A DNA stretch of 64,000 nt from Sporolactobacillus sp. STSJ-5 (lineage in GTDB: Bacteria > Bacillota > Bacilli > Bacillales > Sporolactobacillaceae), in NCBI RefSeq assembly GCF_024385605.1, contig NZ_JANFOJ010000003.1:211732-275731 (forward strand). The letters are read 5' to 3'. The notes below the pieces were generated by a model. The model saw only the letters and a list, made by a program, of their open reading frames with translations, searched no databases and was not told the origin of the DNA. How positions within the stretch are numbered: position 1 is the first letter of the stretch; every line of letters starts with the position of its first letter. This document shows, piece after piece, positions 37,109 to 46,149 of the stretch. Made by a program: the position numbers and the translations under genes.

Positions 37109-38178
37109 GATCCTTCTTCCTCCTTAGGAATCGATATGAAGAGTTCAAATCCGTTCTTTGTTTCGATATTGAGAAGACCGTTAAAGGCTTCGGCACGATC
37201 GCTTATATTCTTTAAACCGATTCCGTTATTCGGATCATAGTTTCGCACCCGCCCGTTATCGGAAATGATCAATTGATAAAATGCAGGATGTTCGCGGAGC
37301 GTAATTGCCGCACGTGTGGCAGCAGAATGCCGGACGATGTTGGATAAGCCCTCTTTTACGATCGAGATCAACGCATAGGTTAACTTGCTTCCCGGCGTGT
37401 TTTGGACAGAATAATCGAAGGCTAGCGGACAAAAGGTGAATTTATGATTCAGATCAACGAGCTGAGTACGCAGATCAATGGACTCGTCATGGAGGTCGTG
37501 AACGCTTGCTCTGATGCTCGTCATCGCTTCTGAAAGGGTATCCTTCAGAGTGGAGAGTGCTTCTTTCGTTTGCGGATCCTGCTTCACAGCGAGAAAAGCG
37601 CCAATTTGCAGCAGTGCACGCGACAGCAGATGTCCCACGCTGTCATGGATTTCACGCGCAATTCGGTTGCGTTCGCCAAGCGTTGCCATTGTTAATTCGG
37701 TATCCTGTTTCTTCAGCAAATCCTGATTTTGTTTCTTTAAACGCAAAGACATTTCTTTTGTCGTATCACGCAGATTATAATAACGTTCTGCAAGTTGGTT
37801 AAATGCAATCGTTCTGTATTTTAATAGAGCGGAAAAAACAAAAAGTGCGCAGAGTGCTGTATCCGCAGCCAAAGGAGCATTCGGGAAAAAGAGTGTTAAA
37901 GGCAGCAGCGCTAGCAAGCAAAACCATTGTTTCTTTGAAAAAAGCAGATCATAGCAGACTAATGGCAGAAAAACACAAGCCCACGGCAAGAGCAGTGCGA
38001 TGAACAAAAAGAATGCAGTCAGAATGATTTGCCAACGACTCTGATCAAAATAGCTGAGCAGACAGGTGAAAATGACAGCAAGCAGAATCGGGACAACATC
38101 ACTATCGAACGTCCGGCCGAACAGGTATACGGCAAGACAGCAAACAAGAAGGATTAATTTATCAATAATATGATTCAT
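37105..38178 (-). CDS. HisKA_3 sensor kinase, LnrJ-like
   Basis: About 357 residues. Five or so closely spaced helices (about 10-130) with almost no external loop point to intramembrane sensing. A coiled linker follows, then the dimerisation/phospho-acceptor ERNRIAREIHDSVGHLLSRA (histidine about 180) and a HATPase end with NGIGLKNISDRAEAFNG. This is the NarX/DesK-type kinase class that partners LuxR-type regulators. No clear ribosome site decides the start: ATG at 38178 is preferred over GTG at 38184, with low certainty. Signals are probably membrane-active antimicrobials by analogy to LnrJ. Confidence 0.85.
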   Translation of the reverse strand: MNHIIDKLILLVCCLAVYLFGRTFDSDVVPILLAVIFTCLLSYFDQSRWQIILTAFFLFIALLLPWACVFLPLVCYDLLFSKKQWFCLLALLPLTLFFPNAPLAADTALCALFVFSALLKYRTIAFNQLAERYYNLRDTTKEMSLRLKKQNQDLLKKQDTELTMATLGERNRIAREIHDSVGHLLSRALLQIGAFLAVKQDPQTKEALSTLKDTLSEAMTSIRASVHDLHDESIDLRTQLVDLNHKFTFCPLAFDYSVQNTPGSKLTYALISIVKEGLSNIVRHSAATRAAITLREHPAFYQLIISDNGRVRNYDPNNGIGLKNISDRAEAFNGLLNIETKNGFELFISIPKEEEGS

Positions 38179-38261
38179 AGCCACCGTCCGTCTTCGTTCA
38201 TTCCTTTTATGTTTTCATTTAACCATTTTTTCTCTGTGCACACAATTCCAAATGGGGAATG

Positions 38262-38275
38262 ATGACAATTGTCAT
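38262..38275. promoter_or_regulatory. 14-bp palindromic operator, copy 2
   Basis: ATGACAATTGTCAT, a perfect palindrome, lies between the kinase and ABC genes, 22 bases upstream of the -35 of the ABC promoter. An identical copy is at 2737-2750. The position suits a response-regulator activator. Confidence 0.7.
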
Positions 38276-38297
38276 GAACATCGATGATGAACGACAC

Positions 38298-38326
38298 TTA
38301 CATCGATATAACGAAGCAGCTAAACT
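38298..38326 (+). promoter_or_regulatory. promoter of the LnrLMN-like operon
   Basis: TTACAT (38298-38303), a 17-base spacer, then TAAACT (38321-38326). The weak -35 is what one expects at an activator-dependent promoter. Confidence 0.6.
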
Positions 38327-38354
38327 GAATACAGATAGGAAAGGAGACACGTAA

Positions 38355-39287
38355 ATGATGATTCATGTAAAGAATTTGGTGAAAAGGTACGGAGACCTTG
38401 TCGCTCTGGATCATTTATCTTTAGATATTAAAGAAGGGGAAATTTTCGGTCTGCTTGGTCCGAACGGTTCGGGGAAAAGTACAGCGATCAACTGCATTCT
38501 GTCATTGCTGAGCTATGACAAAGGAGAAGTTGAAATTTTCGGTAAGAAAATGACGCCGGATGCTTACGCTATCAAACGCAATATTGGTATTGTTATGCAG
38601 AACGTCGCGGTATTCGACGAATTAACGGTGTATGAAAATATCAATTATTTTTGCGGCCTTTATGTTCGAGACAAGGCAGAGCAAAAGCAGCTGGTCGAAG
38701 AAGCGATTGCTTTTGTTGAGCTTGAGGATTTTCGAAAGTTTTATCCGAAGAAATTGAGCGGCGGCCTTTTGCGCCGATTGAATATCGCTTGTGGAATCGC
38801 TCATAAACCGAAGCTCATTTTCTTAGATGAACCAACTGTTGCCGTTGATCCGCAAAGTCGAAATAAAATACTTGAGGGTATCGAGAAACTAAACGCACAG
38901 GGAGCGACCATTGTTTATACCTCCCATTACATGGAGGAAGTAGAGCAGATCTGCTCAAGAATTGTCATCCTGGACAAGGGCCGGGTCATTGCCTCAGGAA
39001 CCAAGGAGGAGCTGAAGGCAATGATTACGCTAGGTGAAAAGATCACCGTAGAAACGTTCTCTATTGAAGAAGCGCAGCTGTGTCAATTGCGCGCGCTTCC
39101 CGGTGTTGTTTCGGTTGATAAGATTGATAAACGTTTAATCATCAAATCAGGAAAGGGAACGAACAATCTCGAGTCTGTCCTTAACTTTTTGAAAAACAAT
39201 CAAATTGGATTTGGTCGTATTTATTCTGAATTGCCGACTCTGAATGATGTTTTTCTTGAAATAACCGGGAAGCAGCTTCGCGACTGA
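38355..39287 (+). CDS. ABC transporter ATPase, LnrL-like
   Basis: A 310-residue DrrA/CcmA-type ATPase: Walker A GLLGPNGSGKST (about 34-45), signature KLSGGLLRRLNIACGIA (the usual QxxR replaced by LLRR), Walker B LIFLDEPTVAVDP and switch TSHYMEEVEQIC. A C-terminal domain of about 80 residues is typical of drug-exporter ATPases. It powers the two permeases that follow. AAAGGAGAC precedes tandem ATGs (38355 and 38358). The spacing to the next gene suggests tight coupling. Confidence 0.9.
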   Translation: MMIHVKNLVKRYGDLVALDHLSLDIKEGEIFGLLGPNGSGKSTAINCILSLLSYDKGEVEIFGKKMTPDAYAIKRNIGIVMQNVAVFDELTVYENINYFCGLYVRDKAEQKQLVEEAIAFVELEDFRKFYPKKLSGGLLRRLNIACGIAHKPKLIFLDEPTVAVDPQSRNKILEGIEKLNAQGATIVYTSHYMEEVEQICSRIVILDKGRVIASGTKEELKAMITLGEKITVETFSIEEAQLCQLRALPGVVSVDKIDKRLIIKSGKGTNNLESVLNFLKNNQIGFGRIYSELPTLNDVFLEITGKQLRD

Positions 39288-39302
39288 GAGGAGATGAATC
39301 AA

Positions 39303-40445
39303 ATGTTTGCGCATGTGTTCCGTTATCGATTTAAGTGCTTAATCAGAGACAAACAGTTGGTGTTTTGGACACTCCTTTTCCCCATTCTGCTCGCTACATT
39401 TTTCTACTTAGCCTTTATGAACTTGAATGACGATGAGACCTTTCATCCTATTGACGCAGCAGTTGTTGTCAGCGGTCACAATCAGTACGATGCCCCGTTT
39501 AAATCAGCATTGAACAGTGTTTCGAAGGGAAAAAAGCGCTTGTTTAATATGAAGGCGGCGTCGAATCAGGAAGAGGCAGCTGAATGGCTGAAGCAGGGGA
39601 AGATTGACGGTTATTATACAAGCGGAAAGACGATTAAATTGACCGTAAAGGAATCCGGATTCAATCAGAGCATAATGACAACCTTTGCCGATCAATATCG
39701 TTCCAGTAACTCCGCTGTCATGCAAATCGCGTCTGATCATCCTGAAGCCTTGCAGAACGGATTGTTGAATGATGTCGGCAACCGTCAAAATTATGTCAAG
39801 GAGATTTCGGGTGGAAGCGCGGAACCGAATAATATATTGAATTATTTTTATTCCTTAATTGCGATGGCCTGTCTCTATGGAAGTTTCTGGGGCATGAAAG
39901 AGGTCAGCGATATTCAGGCGAATATCACTGACCGCGCCGCACGTGTAAATATGGCGCCGGTACACAAACTTAAGGCATTTATTGCCGGCAGTTCAGCCGC
40001 TCTAGTTATTCTTTACACAGAAATTCTCATTTTGCTTACTTATTTGCGCCTCGGATTGAACATCAGCTTCGGTCCGCGCACAGGGTATGTCTTATTGACC
40101 GCGCTCGTCGGCAGCGTGCTCGGCCTATCATTCGGGGCATTTATCAGTGCGCTCATTAAAAAAGGCGGAGGACTGAAAGTCGCTATTTTAATGGTGGTAA
40201 CCATGGTCGGCTCGTTTCTCTCGGGAATGATGTTCTTAGATATGAAGTATATAATTGCCGAATACCTTCCGCCACTCGTTTGGCTGAATCCGGTAAACCT
40301 GCTGACCGACGCATTCTACGCACTCTATTATTATGATTCTTTAAATCGGTATGCCTTGAACGTAGGCGCAATGCTCCTTTTCATTGTTCTATTCAGCGCC
40401 GCGACCTATCTGATCGTCAGGAGGCGGAAATATGCCAGTCTTTAA
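39303..40445 (+). CDS. ABC-2 type permease, LnrM-like
   Basis: A 380-residue ABC-2 permease: N-terminal helix (about 18-38), a large external domain (about 45-170), then five C-terminal helices ending in a basic tail RRRKYASL. This is the LnrM/YfiM and YhgE-like topology that exports or senses amphiphilic compounds. GAGGAG lies 9 bases before the ATG at 39303; the ATG at 39294 directly abuts that site and is less likely. It overlaps the next permease gene by 14 bases. Confidence 0.88.
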   Translation: MFAHVFRYRFKCLIRDKQLVFWTLLFPILLATFFYLAFMNLNDDETFHPIDAAVVVSGHNQYDAPFKSALNSVSKGKKRLFNMKAASNQEEAAEWLKQGKIDGYYTSGKTIKLTVKESGFNQSIMTTFADQYRSSNSAVMQIASDHPEALQNGLLNDVGNRQNYVKEISGGSAEPNNILNYFYSLIAMACLYGSFWGMKEVSDIQANITDRAARVNMAPVHKLKAFIAGSSAALVILYTEILILLTYLRLGLNISFGPRTGYVLLTALVGSVLGLSFGAFISALIKKGGGLKVAILMVVTMVGSFLSGMMFLDMKYIIAEYLPPLVWLNPVNLLTDAFYALYYYDSLNRYALNVGAMLLFIVLFSAATYLIVRRRKYASL

Positions 40446-41595
40446 GCTATGTTTGAAAATTTTCCTGCACAACTGGATCTCAGTCTCTATTTATATTGTT
40501 ATCTTTCTAGCCATCTCGATTGCACTGGCAACGAATGGGACGTCAGAACTAAGTAACGGTTATTCTCAAAAGAAAGCTAAAGTGGCATTCATTTCGGAGG
40601 AAAAGACCCCTCTGACTGAAGCGTTTCGCCATGAGTTGTCGCGCAGCGCTCAGTTTGTCAATTTGCCCGATCGTACGGAAGAACTCCAGGACGCCCTGTT
40701 TTTCCGTCAGGTCACTTATATTTTACGCATTCCAAAGGGCTTCACGGACAGTGTGCTGAACGGAGGATCGGCGCAAATGAAGAAAACCGTTGTGCCCGGA
40801 TCGATTCAGAATGCCTATGTCGACATTAATGTCGACCAATATTGGAACTTGGCGCGACTCTACGCGAAGCATGAACCAGGTATAAGCCAAGAGGAGCTGG
40901 CAGAACGCCTCCAAGAAAATTTATCCGGCGAGACACCTGTACAGATTAAAGCACATCAGAGTGCAAAAACCTCGGGGAGTTTTTCCTTATACTATTTCAA
41001 TTATTTTGCCTATGCTTTATCTGCCGTTCTTATCATGGGCATTTCGACGATCATGATTGTCTTCAACAAACAGGATTTGAGCCGCCGGCATCGCTGCTCG
41101 CCGCTTTCCGCCGGCAGCGTTAATGCTCAGCTGATTATGGCGAATCTATTGTTTGCGGCTATCGCTTGGGTCATTTTGATTGCATTTGATTTTCTGCTGG
41201 ACACCGGCAGCTACAGTACACAAAATATCATTTACTTCCTAATTAATTCCTTAGTATTTACGGGTTGTATGACCAGTATGAGTTATTTGATCGGTACTTT
41301 GATGAAAAATCTTGAGGCGATGTCCGCAGTCTGCAATGTGATTACGCTTGGCCCTTGCTTTATAAGCGGGGTGTTCGTTCCACAGGAATTCTTGAATGAT
41401 ACGGTGCTTAAGCTTGCCAGCTTCACACCGACGTATTGGTATGTGCAGGCCAATGCTCATATCGCTAAGCTCACTCAATTTGGATGGTCTGATCTTTCAT
41501 CTATTATTTATAGCATGACTGTGGTGATTGCTTTCGCTGTCGCCTTCGCTGCACTTTCTCTTGTGATCGGCAAAAGAAAACGATTAATGGACTAG
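40432..41595 (+). CDS. ABC-2 type permease, LnrN-like
   Basis: A 387-residue ABC-2 permease with the same topology as its upstream neighbour: one N-terminal helix, an external domain of about 150 residues, and five C-terminal helices followed by GKRKRLMD. The two permeases likely form a heterodimer driven by the LnrL-like ATPase. AGGAGG precedes the ATG within the previous gene. It is the last gene before a strong terminator. Confidence 0.88.
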   Translation: MPVFKLCLKIFLHNWISVSIYIVIFLAISIALATNGTSELSNGYSQKKAKVAFISEEKTPLTEAFRHELSRSAQFVNLPDRTEELQDALFFRQVTYILRIPKGFTDSVLNGGSAQMKKTVVPGSIQNAYVDINVDQYWNLARLYAKHEPGISQEELAERLQENLSGETPVQIKAHQSAKTSGSFSLYYFNYFAYALSAVLIMGISTIMIVFNKQDLSRRHRCSPLSAGSVNAQLIMANLLFAAIAWVILIAFDFLLDTGSYSTQNIIYFLINSLVFTGCMTSMSYLIGTLMKNLEAMSAVCNVITLGPCFISGVFVPQEFLNDTVLKLASFTPTYWYVQANAHIAKLTQFGWSDLSSIIYSMTVVIAFAVAFAALSLVIGKRKRLMD

Positions 41596-41620
41596 CATGC
41601 GGTTCGATACAAATTGCAAG

Positions 41621-41665
41621 AAAGGCTGTTTTCCGGAACTATTTCGGGAAACAGTCTTTTTTTTG
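41621..41665 (+). terminator. terminator of the LnrLMN-like operon
   Basis: Imperfect stem AAGGCTGTTTTCCGG / CGGGAAACAGTCTT followed by eight or more T residues. Confidence 0.82.
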
Positions 41666-41806
41666 TATAAATTGTGCGATTTTTATCACAGCATACATAG
41701 TCGCTTGTACTTTTGAAGCGCTAAAATAGAAAAGGATTGATATAGGGATAAGTAGATTTAATAGAGGCGTGTTCTAAATACGCGATTTGATGGAGAGGAA
41801 GAGAAA

Positions 41807-44800
41807 ATGACCAATAAAAAAACGATGGATGGCAATACGGCGGCTGCGTATGTATCCTATGCATTCACCGAAGTAGCATCCATTTATCCGATCACTCCAA
41901 GCTCGCCTATGGCCGAAATGGTCGATGAGTGGTCCGCCCAAGGCAAAAAGAATATCTTTGGAAGTCCGGTCCGTGTTGTTGAAATGCAATCTGAAGCAGG
42001 TGCGTCCGGCACGGTTCACGGTTCGTTAAAAACAGGAACGTTTACATCTACATATACATCATCGCAAGGTTTGCTGCTGATGATACCGAATATGTATAAA
42101 ATTGCCGGGGAACTGCTTCCGGCTGTCTTTAATGTTGCAGCACGCGCAGTGAGCTCTAATGCGTTATGCATTTTTGGCGACCATTCGGACGTCATGGCAA
42201 CACGTGCGACCGGATTTGCCATGCTCGCTGAAGGCAGTGTTCAGGAAGTTATGGATCTTTCGACAGTTGCACATCTCGCTACGGTTGAGGCATCGATTCC
42301 TTTTGTAAACTTTTTCGATGGCTTCCGTACGAGTCATGAAATTCAAAAAATTGATGTGATCGACCATGACGATTTTAAGCGATTGCTGAATCATGATGCG
42401 GTGGCTGCGTTTCGTCGGAGAGGCATGAGCCCGAATCACCCGACAGCAACCGGATCGAGCCAGAGTCCGGATCTCTTCTTTCAACAGAGGGAGGCGGTTA
42501 ACAGCTATTATGACCGAGTGCCTGAAATTGTCGCTCACTATATGCAAGAAATAAATAAGTTGAGAGGCACGAATTATGATCTCGTCAATTACTATGGAGC
42601 ACCGGATGCTACGCGTGTGATTGTGGCCATGGGCTCGGCAACCTCGGTGATTGAACAGGCAATTGATCATCTGACTGAACAAGGCGAGAAAGTCGGCTTG
42701 CTGTCCGTCCATTTATACCGCCCGTTTCCGACAGAAAAGCTGTTGGAAAAGCTTCCTGAAACGGTTGAAAATATTGCTGTTCTGGATCGGACAAAGGAAC
42801 CGGGAGCTTCAGGAGAACCGTTGCTGCTTGATGTTCAAAGTGCTCTGTATGAAAGCGACCGCCATCCGCGAGTGATCGGCGGACGTTATGGGCTCGGTTC
42901 TAAGGACGTGACTCCGTCGGACATTTTAGCCGTATACGCACATCTTGGCAGCGCGCATCCGAAGAAACGATTTACAATCGGCATTGATGACGATGTAACA
43001 CACCTGTCGCTTCCGGCTTTTCCAAGTCTGGATTTGACGCCAAAGGGTACCTTCCAAGCGAAGTTTTGGGGCTTTGGGTCTGATGGTACGGTCGGCGCAA
43101 ATAAAGCGTCGATAAAATTAATCGGCGACCATACCGATCTTAATGTTCAAGGCTATTTTTCCTACGATTCGAAAAAATCCGGCGGCCTCACGGTATCGCA
43201 TCTTCGTTTCGGGGATCAACCGATTAAATCGGCCTATTTGGTTGAACATGCGGATTTTATTGCCTGCCATGCATCGTCGTATTTGCGCTCCTATGATCTT
43301 CTCAAGGGTTTGAAAACAGGCGGAACTTTTCTACTGAACACGATCTGGGATGACGACCACTTGGAAGCCCATTTACCGAAGTCAATGAAGCGTTATTTAG
43401 CAAAAAATAGGATTCGCTTTTACACAATCAATGCAATCGGCCTTGCCGGTAAAATCGGGCTGGGACGCAGAATTAATACGATCATGCAAACCGCCTTTTT
43501 CAAGCTGACCAATATTGTACCGTTTGCTGACGCCATTGAGTGGCTTCGGCAATCTGCAATAAAGACCTACGGCCGCAAGTCGATGGCGATCGCACAGCTG
43601 AATGTGGACGCAATCAATCAAACGGTGGATTTGCTTCATGAGGTAACGATTCCGCAGCAATGGGGTGAAGCGGATGACAAGCCAAAACCAATGAGTATGA
43701 ATTCAGTTAAAAAGCAGCCGGATTATGTCTTGAATATCTTAAAGCCGATGAACCGCGAGGAAGGCGGTAAGATTAAAGTAAGCACACTGCTGAAGGAAAA
43801 TATGGCGGACGGCAGTATGCCGCTGGGCACATCTGCCTATGAAAAGCGAAACGTTGCGCTGCAGGTTCCGGAATGGGACCCGAAGTTTTGCATCAATTGC
43901 AATCAGTGTGCGTTCGTCTGTCCGCATGCAGCGATCCGGCCGTTTCTTGCCAATGGAGAAGAGATGGAGAAGGCGCCGGAAGGCTTTATTGTCCGGACGA
44001 TGCGCGGTGCAGACGGACTGAACTATCGCATTCAAGTTTCCGTTGCGGATTGTACCGGATGCGGATTATGTGTTGAAGCTTGCCCGAAGGCTGGAACAGC
44101 GCTGTTTATGAAACCGGCGGAGTCACAGCAGGATCAGGCGGTCAATTGGGCGTTCGCAATGACACTGAAGGCAAAGACCAATCCGGTGAAGAAAGCGACC
44201 ATTCAAGGATCACAATTCGAACAGCCGCTGCTGGAATTCTCAGGCGCATGCTCCGGATGCGGCGAAACGCCTTATATAAAACTATTAACGCAGCTCTTCG
44301 GCGACCGGATGATGATCGCAAATGCAACCGGTTGTTCCTCAATATGGGGAGCATCCAATCCCGTTGTTCCTTACACGACAAATCAACAGGGCCACGGACC
44401 TGCTTGGTCGAACTCACTCTTCGAAGATAATGCCGAGTTCGGTCTCGGTATGAAGCTTGCGCGTGATACAAGGCGTGCACGGCTTGCTGATCAAATGAAG
44501 GACGTAGTGCAATGTGATGAAGTCAGTGACGGCTTAAAGGACTTGATGAACGAATGGATCGAAAAGATGACGGAAAGCGAAGCAACAAGGGATCGTGCGG
44601 AAAAACTCGAGCGCGGATTGCTTCAGGAGAAGGTTCATCTGCCACTGCTTGAAACCATTTACCAAGAACGCGATCTCTTTATTAAAACAAGCCAATGGAT
44701 TATTGGCGGCGATGGTTGGGCGTATGATATTGACTTTGGCGGAATCGACCATGTCATTGCCAGCGGGGCGGACGTCAACATTCTGATCACGGATAATGAA

Positions 44801-45376
44801 GTATACGCCAACACAGGCGGACAATCGTCAAAAGGAACCCCGGCAGCGGCTATTGCTCAGTTTGCCGCAGGCGGTAAGCGGACGGCGAAAAAGGATTTGG
44901 GCATGATGGCGATTAATTATGGCCATGTTTACGTGGCGCAAATCGCTTCGGGAGCGAACAAGATGCAGACAATCAAGGCGCTCACGGAGGCGGAACGCTA
45001 TCCGGGACCTTCTGTAGTCATCGCTTATACGCCTTGTATATCACACGGTCTGCGAGGTGGATTAACCAACGCACTTGCTGAAGCGACGGATGCCGTGAAA
45101 TCCGGATACTGGTCGCTTTACCGCTATGATCCCGAGCGCAAGGTCAAAGGCGAACCGCCGATGCAGCTTGATTTCAAACGACCGCAATTTGATGAATTAA
45201 CTGATTTTATGATGAAACAAACACGTTTTTCTGCCTTGAAAAAGGTTAATTCTGAAATCGCTGATCGGTTATTTGAAAAAACGAAACAAGATGCAGAAAA
45301 AAGATTCTTTCACTATGCCCGCTTAACCGGACAGGAAGAAAAAATTAAAGAGAGTCTCGCCGCATTGAAAAAATAA
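41807..45376 (+). CDS. nifJ: pyruvate:ferredoxin (flavodoxin) oxidoreductase
   Basis: A 1189-residue single-chain PFOR. It oxidises pyruvate with CoA to acetyl-CoA, CO2 and reduced ferredoxin or flavodoxin. Domains in order: PFOR alpha N-terminal part (YPITPSSPMAEMVDEWS), transketolase-like C-terminal part of alpha, the gamma domain (GFGSDGTVGANKASIKL), a two-cluster ferredoxin domain (CINCNQCAFVCPHAAI and CTGCGLCVEACPKAGTA), and the TPP/proximal-cluster beta domain (GACSGCGETPYIKL, NATGCSSIWGAS, GGDGWAYDIDFGG). GGAGAGGAAGAG precedes the ATG. A cre-like sequence (TTGAAGCGCTAAAA, 41713-41726) and a TGTG-N10-CACA repeat (41673-41690) lie upstream, both imperfect. The enzyme points to anaerobic or microaerobic pyruvate metabolism. 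Confidence 0.96.
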   Translation: MTNKKTMDGNTAAAYVSYAFTEVASIYPITPSSPMAEMVDEWSAQGKKNIFGSPVRVVEMQSEAGASGTVHGSLKTGTFTSTYTSSQGLLLMIPNMYKIAGELLPAVFNVAARAVSSNALCIFGDHSDVMATRATGFAMLAEGSVQEVMDLSTVAHLATVEASIPFVNFFDGFRTSHEIQKIDVIDHDDFKRLLNHDAVAAFRRRGMSPNHPTATGSSQSPDLFFQQREAVNSYYDRVPEIVAHYMQEINKLRGTNYDLVNYYGAPDATRVIVAMGSATSVIEQAIDHLTEQGEKVGLLSVHLYRPFPTEKLLEKLPETVENIAVLDRTKEPGASGEPLLLDVQSALYESDRHPRVIGGRYGLGSKDVTPSDILAVYAHLGSAHPKKRFTIGIDDDVTHLSLPAFPSLDLTPKGTFQAKFWGFGSDGTVGANKASIKLIGDHTDLNVQGYFSYDSKKSGGLTVSHLRFGDQPIKSAYLVEHADFIACHASSYLRSYDLLKGLKTGGTFLLNTIWDDDHLEAHLPKSMKRYLAKNRIRFYTINAIGLAGKIGLGRRINTIMQTAFFKLTNIVPFADAIEWLRQSAIKTYGRKSMAIAQLNVDAINQTVDLLHEVTIPQQWGEADDKPKPMSMNSVKKQPDYVLNILKPMNREEGGKIKVSTLLKENMADGSMPLGTSAYEKRNVALQVPEWDPKFCINCNQCAFVCPHAAIRPFLANGEEMEKAPEGFIVRTMRGADGLNYRIQVSVADCTGCGLCVEACPKAGTALFMKPAESQQDQAVNWAFAMTLKAKTNPVKKATIQGSQFEQPLLEFSGACSGCGETPYIKLLTQLFGDRMMIANATGCSSIWGASNPVVPYTTNQQGHGPAWSNSLFEDNAEFGLGMKLARDTRRARLADQMKDVVQCDEVSDGLKDLMNEWIEKMTESEATRDRAEKLERGLLQEKVHLPLLETIYQERDLFIKTSQWIIGGDGWAYDIDFGGIDHVIASGADVNILITDNEVYANTGGQSSKGTPAAAIAQFAAGGKRTAKKDLGMMAINYGHVYVAQIASGANKMQTIKALTEAERYPGPSVVIAYTPCISHGLRGGLTNALAEATDAVKSGYWSLYRYDPERKVKGEPPMQLDFKRPQFDELTDFMMKQTRFSALKKVNSEIADRLFEKTKQDAEKRFFHYARLTGQEEKIKESLAALKK

Positions 45377-45388
45377 TTATTGATAGTT

Positions 45389-45423
45389 AACCGTCTGTTC
45401 ATAGCGAACGGACGGTTTTTTAT
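45389..45423 (+). terminator. terminator of the PFOR gene
   Basis: Stem AACCGTCTGTTC / GAACGGACGGTT followed by TTTTTT. Confidence 0.9.
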
Positions 45424-45463
45424 TTGTCAAATTTTAAATGAATGTAAATCTTTCAAATCAGAA

Positions 45464-45493
45464 TTGACCGAAAGACGAATAAACAGATATAAT
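45464..45493 (+). promoter_or_regulatory. promoter of the TetR-family operon
   Basis: TTGACC (45464-45469), 18-base spacer, TATAAT (45488-45493): a near-consensus sigma-A promoter. Confidence 0.8.
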
Positions 45494-45503
45494 GAAGGTA
45501 ACG

Positions 45504-45513
45504 AACGATCGTT
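45504..45513. promoter_or_regulatory. autoregulatory operator of the TetR gene
   Basis: Palindrome AACGATCGTT, preceded by a further AACG, begins 10 bases downstream of the -10 and ends 11 bases before the gene start. That position would block transcription, the usual arrangement for TetR-family self-repression. Confidence 0.6.
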
Positions 45514-45524
45514 AGGTGATGGAT

Positions 45525-46124
45525 ATGTTAACAAAACAGAAGATATTTGCTTGTGCGCTGGAGCTTTTTTCGATGAGCGGATTCAATGGGGTATCCATGC
45601 GAGATATCGCGCAAAAAGTCGGAATCAAAGGAAGCTCGATCTATAATCATTACAACGGAAAAAAGGCAATCATGGATGATATTTGTGAAACATTTGCTCA
45701 AACACTGGATGTGTCCCGGCCACCTTTATCGCAAATTGATCAGATGCTCGATCAAATGAACGCAGTTGAACTCTTTCAATCCTTAATTAGGGCATATGGC
45801 GAGAAGATCAATAAAACTTGGACTCAGATGGCAAGAATCATTTTTTCCGAACATTTTTATAATGAAACAGCCGGGGAGGTATTTAAGAAGGAGCTCATTC
45901 AAGAAAATATCGCCTATTACGTTTCAGTTTTAACAATTATGGAGCAGAGAAAGAAAATCAAGAAATGCAGGAAAGAACTCATTGCAACGCTTTTCAACAA
46001 TGAGCAGCTTATGCTCAGTATGCAATACGCGCACTGCACATCGGACACAGAACGAGCTGAACTCGCAGCCGTGATGATGGCAAGCGCCGACTATTTATTT
46101 GCTGGACTTGAAATGTACGACTAA
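45525..46124 (+). CDS. TetR/AcrR family transcriptional repressor
   Basis: A 199-residue regulator. The N-terminal HTH reads IFACALELFSMSGFNGVSMR then DIAQKVGIKGSSIYNHYNGK, the classical TetR pattern. The C-terminal ligand domain is divergent, so no effector is suggested. AGGTG precedes the ATG at 45525; the upstream in-frame GTG and ATG (45516, 45519) overlap that site. It is probably cotranscribed with the membrane protein 25 bases downstream, its likely target. Confidence 0.88.
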   Translation: MLTKQKIFACALELFSMSGFNGVSMRDIAQKVGIKGSSIYNHYNGKKAIMDDICETFAQTLDVSRPPLSQIDQMLDQMNAVELFQSLIRAYGEKINKTWTQMARIIFSEHFYNETAGEVFKKELIQENIAYYVSVLTIMEQRKKIKKCRKELIATLFNNEQLMLSMQYAHCTSDTERAELAAVMMASADYLFAGLEMYD

Positions 46125-46149
46125 AAATTAATTCATTGGAGGATTTATC

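Noticed and set aside
41673..41690. Rex or Crp/Fnr site before the PFOR gene
   Set aside because: TGTG and CACA are separated by 10 bases, two more than a Rex or Crp half-site pair allows, and the inner bases do not match; listed only as a weak possibility.
42164..42712. 182-codon minus-strand open frame inside the PFOR gene
   Set aside because: Antisense shadow of a conserved coding region without start signals.
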